A stretch of DNA of 64,000 bases from Aaosphaeria pasadenensis (taxonomy: Eukaryota > Ascomycota > Dothideomycetes > Pleosporales), in assembly GCA_022813625.1 (NCBI GenBank), contig JAKLMB010000001.1, positions 2,161,940 to 2,225,939 on the forward strand, written 5' to 3'. The first letter of the stretch is position 1. Each line of letters opens with the position of its first letter. The position numbers were made by a program, and so were the translations under genes. The notes below the pieces were generated by a model. The model worked only from the letters and a program-made list of their open reading frames with translations, was not told where the DNA came from and did no database searches. This document shows, one piece after another, positions 60,201 to 64,000 of this stretch.

Positions 60201-61344
60201 GAACATACGCTTGTCGAGTGCTGCGGCGAGTTGATGCATTTCCTCTAGCCTTTTCATGGGCGTTTGAATGCAGATGTCCACTATGCATGTTATTAGCAAC
60301 GTCTTAAAGGCTGTAGGTGTTCCACGTACCATCGCTTTCATTGGTGTACAAGTCATTTCCAGACGAACCAAAAACGTGGACCGTGAACTCGTTGCCCGGC
60401 CACTCCGTATGGAGGATGTTCTCCAGCTTCTTCACAAACGCTGCCCTTCGGTCTTTGCTATCCTGGCTCGGAACTAACCGATCGTACAGAGTGCGCATAT
60501 CCCCAGTGAGCTTCTCTTTCTCCTTGGGGTCTAAACATTTCTTAGGCTCCTCCTTGGCCTTTTCCAAAATATCGGATGATGTGTATGGCATGCGCCTGCG
60601 TCCAAAAGCCGCATTGGTTTCGTACTTGCACTGATGGCCTGGTTTGGCGGCCCTCAAGGTCGGTAGGGGGCCATTCGCTTCTGACGATACAGAGCGCGGG
60701 GAATGGCTACCCAAGCCACTATTGGGGGAGGGCGAGCGTGACCGCGACTCATACTGGCGTGCCGTCTGTAGAGGTGTAGATGGTACAGAATTGGAGTGCT
60801 GCGAAACAATCGAGGGCCGCTGGCTTCGTGGAAATGAGACTTTTTCGTCACGTTTGGGCCCCATCGGTGCACCACCGTTTAGCGTCATCGGAGCGCTACG
60901 CTGAACGCCTTGCAATGTGCCTTTATTCCCATCGGTTTCTGGACGCGCAAGAGACGGTTCGGTGAAGTCTTTCTTCACGGCGGGTTGGAGGTCCCGCTCG
61001 TTAGTCGGGCCTTGATAGTGCGGCGACACGATGACGGTGGATAGGGACGAGGCAGGCAGCGCAGCTGCAGCGGCGGCGGCGGCGACGGCTGGGCGAAGAT
61101 CGGCGAGCTGCAAGAGGGGCTGCAGGAGAAGATAGGGGTGCCGTAGGTGCTGTGGATATCGGAGTGCACCCTGTGCAAGCCTGTTCTGCTGCGAAAGTGC
61201 AAGGGCAGAAGGGGCAATGGAGGAAGGACAGTGGCTGAACGTAACGTCTTGCGTACCTAGTCGAAATGGCTCAGAACGAATAGCAGAAAGATGCGGCGGA
61301 TAAATATGAGTAGAGTCGAGGCGATCGAGGGTGGATTCGCCCAT
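57240..61344 (-). CDS. Cid1/Trf-type nucleotidyltransferase with low-complexity tail
   Basis: Four exons (61344-60330, 60280-60209, 60147-59929, 59878-57240) with 49-61-nt introns give 1314 aa. The N-terminal 250 residues are disordered with a poly-Ala run. The polymerase-beta core has the motif VFGSSGNDLY with Asp338 and Asp340 (ESDVDICI) and the third carboxylate Asp391 (LACDMNVNN). The central domain has RPLAMIVKHW, and the PAP-associated segment starts at GGTISSYTWICMILNF. Then come an RGG/RG box near 626-637, a His/Ala/Gln tract (about 735-765), an imperfect AQQQ repeat (about 1129-1166) and a Lys-rich end. Cid1-type enzymes add U or A tails to RNA. The tail suggests RNA binding or phase separation. 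The catalytic triad is intact. The ATG at 61344 is the first in this frame. Confidence 0.92.
57697..57800 (-). repeat. Coding (AQQQ)n repeat of 12-bp period
   Basis: About eight units of a 12-bp repeat encode imperfect Ala-Gln-Gln-Gln units in the tail of the nucleotidyltransferase. Unit spacing keeps the reading frame, so copy-number change would only lengthen or shorten the tail. Confidence 0.85.
58945..59010 (-). repeat. Coding Ala-His/Ala-Gln dipeptide repeat
   Basis: A 6-bp-period tract encodes alternating Ala-His and Ala-Gln pairs in the same protein. Confidence 0.8.
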
Positions 61345-61992
61345 CAACCTGTGTGCGTGGGTGTTTGTGTGCGTTTGTGGGTGGAGTAGAAGAATGGAGG
61401 TATTCGAGGGCGAGCGAGGAGGGGGCGGCCACTTGCGAAGGGAGAAGGTGTGGGTGCCGGTGTGGGTATGGGTACGGTTATGGGTATTGGTGTGAGCGAC
61501 TAGGTAGGTAGGTAGGTATGAACGACGACGTGGGTGATGAGTATGACGAGGGTGACGAGGGTGACGAGAGCGTAGAGGAACGAATCGAGAGGCGGTGGCG
61601 ACCTGTGGAGGTTAAGCTGTGGGGGAAACAAGCAAGCAAGCAACCAGGTTGGCCAGCGAGGAATAATGATCAACGAAGGAGAAGAGGGAGAGGTGGAGGC
61701 AGAGGTGGAAGAAGAAAGTAAATACCTACTATGTACGGAGTACTGGCGAAGTGGAGTAGAGTAGAGAGCAGCGGAGAGCAACCCTGGGCGAGACACAAGA
61801 CGGTGTGAAAAGGAATATCGGAGGGGGAGGGGGGACCTGAGGAGGTCTTTGAGGGTTCAGGTCAGGTACACCGTCTAGGTAGATACAAGAGGGAATATGA
61901 AGTAGGAAGTATGAAAGAGAAAGGAAGGGGAAGAGGGTATATGAGAGGGTGTATATGGGGGAGGAGAGTATGAGCGAGAGTGGTGGGTGTGG

Positions 61993-62011
61993 GAGAGAGA
62001 GAGAGAGAGAG
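61993..62011. repeat. (GA)n microsatellite
   Basis: Nine GA dinucleotides in a purine-rich stretch of the presumed 5' leader. Confidence 0.85.
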
Positions 62012-63030
62012 TGTGCGTGAGAGAGTATGTATGGGAGAGTATGGGGGAGAGTAATGGACAAGAAGAGGTTAGGTTAGTGTTAGGTCAGAGGTTCAGAGTG
62101 ATTAACTACTGACTAAACTAATACCTGGGTAACTTGGGTTGGGTTACTCTGGTAGTTAGTTCGTAGTTGTGACGGAAAGAGAGAGATGAGAGAGTACGGA
62201 GGACAGTATTGTCTGTGTAAAGAGAAGAGAGAGATTAAACCTCGTCGTTCACCCCTGCCTTGCCCTTACAAGTAATGTACCCAAGTAGGGCAGTAGCCTT
62301 ATTAGTAGGGGAGGGGAGGAGTATGTTTTAGGTGTAGTTAGCAGGTAGCAGGTGAAGGGGAAACGGAAGGGCGGTCTCGCCAATGATCGCTGTGATTCGG
62401 CAGGCAATGAGGCGGGAGGCGGCGTGGGCGGGCGACACCACAACAACCACAAAACAATTGATTGGAGACAACCACCGAACACAAGACAATGGCTGCGCGT
62501 TCGACTCGTCTAGATACACGGAGACGACGAGAAGAACAAGAAAAGGTAGAACCGCAAGGAAAACAAAGATATTAACGACAATGGCGTAGAGTCTAGATGT
62601 GAAGGGGTGGAAAAACAAAAGGGTTCCCGAAGGAGACACACACATAACACACGGAGAGAGAGAGGGGGTAATGTCTATGTGGGCGTGAGATTCGGTGTAA
62701 ATCTACACGAGTAACGAGTATCGAGTGAAAGAGTACTCCGTATAAGTTTGTGTATAGTTACAACTTACGGAGTACCTAGGATGGAAACAATTGTTCGTCT
62801 CAATCACCCTACGAATAGCAACCTCCCCAAGGGGGTGAAGCAAAGTAGTCACGACAGTGAATGATGATTATTACTATCAAGTAATCAATGTCTGGGCAAC
62901 TAAGCAATTAATCACAAGGTAACTGTGGACTACTACTAACTACCTAATGTATCAATCAAAGGGCGGCAGAGGGAAGAAGAATAGTAGGTAATGCAGGTCT
63001 AAAGAAGTCGATTCTCTTTCTGTCTGTGCC

Positions 63031-63050
63031 TCATCTCATCTCATCTCATC
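63031..63050. repeat. (TCATC)4 pentanucleotide microsatellite
   Basis: Four perfect TCATC units followed by TCTC. Confidence 0.85.
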
Positions 63051-64000
63051 TCTCCTCTCATCTTCATCCCCTCCCTCTCTCCCTACGAGTGAGTACTCCG
63101 TAATTAATCTGCAGAGGTAATTAAGTGCTCGATCCCACTACTCAGACTACGAGGTGACATGTTTATTACCACCAACCACCAGACGGTAAATCACCGCTAG
63201 CAATTCGCCAATCACCCCCCGACTCCTCTTACTTCACTCCTTCTCCTTCATCCCCTCCCCTCAAAGCCTCAAACGATAGGAATAATGAATAAGGGGACGT
63301 GCGTGGTTCCGACTAGTACCCGTTCGGGTCGGAAATTGTACCCTTGACCTTCGTGATCTGCTACATCATGCCTACCTACTCACACCTAGTTAATTGCAAA
63401 ACGCGAAGGTCTAAATATAAGTATTTAATACTGGATACGTTCTTCAAGAATGTTCTTTTGGAACCGGCTTGCCATATACCGACCCACCATCCGTGTTCTT
63501 CCTATTCCTACCGAGTAAATCAGCAAACAGATCGAATGGTCTCCTCTCTCACTATACCTGACTCTATCGAACAAGTCTGTGTTTTCACACGCTTCATACA
63601 CAGTACAGATCGACTAAACCAGAAATGACAATCCAGACGTGGCATTCTAGGACTGCCACTTGTTCCGTATCGATACGATGCCGACGTCAAAAGCTACTAC
63701 TTGTACTTGTATGCGCCAGCCCTTAGCCGACAAGGCCGTCCAAGGCACAGGGTCCACTCCACCACTTGGCAGGGAAGATGCATATGCAAATCCAAAAAGA
63801 ATGCCATATCGGCCAGTTCGCTCAGTGCTGTCACTGGTAGGTTGTATCGGACATACATACAAGTATTCTCCTATTTGCCACATCTCTGCGAACGATTCGA
63901 CTTTCGCTCGCTCCATTGGCACCTTTTCCGAACATCATGCAGCGAGATGCGAGCGAGGGGAGCGGAGTGACAATCCATACAACAATAGACTGGGGATTGG

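Larger units (their letters stand above)
61345..64000. other. Repeat-rich upstream region of the nucleotidyltransferase gene
   Basis: About 2.7 kb with no credible gene. It holds a TAGG run at 61501-61516, a GA run at 61993-62011, a TCATC array at 63031-63050, and four TACGGAGTA or TACTCCGTA motifs (61734, 62734, 62766, 63094). The plus strand is purine-rich from about 61340 to 62250, so on the gene's strand the leader is pyrimidine-rich, like the leader of the scaffold gene at the other end of the window. Confidence 0.55.

Noticed and set aside
1..64000. CRISPR arrays, transposons, integrated viral genes or a polyketide/peptide synthase cluster
   Set aside because: No regularly spaced direct repeats, transposase, reverse transcriptase, capsid or synthase-like frames are visible anywhere in the window.

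Overview
This window is nuclear DNA from a filamentous ascomycete (Pezizomycotina). The evidence is spliced genes with short introns (mostly 46-115 nt, GT...AG with CTAAC/CTGAC-like branch sites), typical fungal families (Dal5-type and sugar MFS carriers, tannase, unspecific peroxygenase, AA8 cytochrome, DUF1996, DUF4360, DUF3500, mpaB-like oxygenase) and long gene-free spacers with simple repeats. I cannot resolve the class or species. I rebuilt 23 protein-coding genes. For each multi-exon gene I joined exons at consensus splice sites and checked that the exon lengths sum to an open frame. No rRNA, tRNA, CRISPR array, transposon or viral element is supportable.

Layout. 0-7 kb: a long leader/promoter region, then a large RING-H2/PH/VWA protein with Far1/Ste5-type scaffold architecture. 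7-14.4 kb: about 7.4 kb without a credible gene, with microsatellites and a recurring TACGGAGTA motif. 14.4-18.5 kb: mitochondrial protease OMA1 and a secreted DUF4360 protein. 18.5-22.3 kb: a divergent pair, a Dal5/allantoate-permease-family carrier and a 2-oxoglutarate/Fe(II) dioxygenase, sharing a promoter with an extended CGG-N7-CCG inverted repeat. 22.9-35.0 kb: six co-directional genes, five of them secreted (TAP-type hydrolase, sugar transporter, DUF1996 protein, M14 carboxypeptidase, free-standing AA8 cytochrome, heme-thiolate peroxygenase). 35.2-38.8 kb: an mpaB-type ER oxygenase divergent from a PaxU/DUF829 hydrolase, which converges with an Mpv17/PMP22 protein. 39.7-46.7 kb: EVE-domain protein, secreted type-B carboxylesterase, EthD-domain protein, secreted berberine-bridge-type FAD oxidase. 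47.6-50.6 kb: PUS4 pseudouridine synthase and a DUF3500 protein. 51.4-55.8 kb: secreted tannase/feruloyl esterase divergent from a GC-rich salicylate-hydroxylase-like monooxygenase. 57.2-61.3 kb: a Cid1/Trf-type nucleotidyltransferase with a long low-complexity tail, then 2.7 kb of repeat-rich upstream DNA.

How it fits together. Housekeeping genes (Far1-like, OMA1, Mpv17, EVE, PUS4, Cid1-like) punctuate an accessory region rich in secreted hydrolases and redox enzymes. The accessory set reads as an extracellular nutrition toolkit: peptide and ester hydrolysis, H2O2-linked oxidation, aromatic release and hydroxylation, plus uptake carriers. This functional reading is inference from family membership and gene order. 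The most unusual signals are the non-coding TACGGAGTA motif, the two divergent pairs with Zn2Cys6-type candidate sites, the AA8/peroxygenase neighbours, and the scaffold protein whose VWA domain lacks the metal-binding aspartate.
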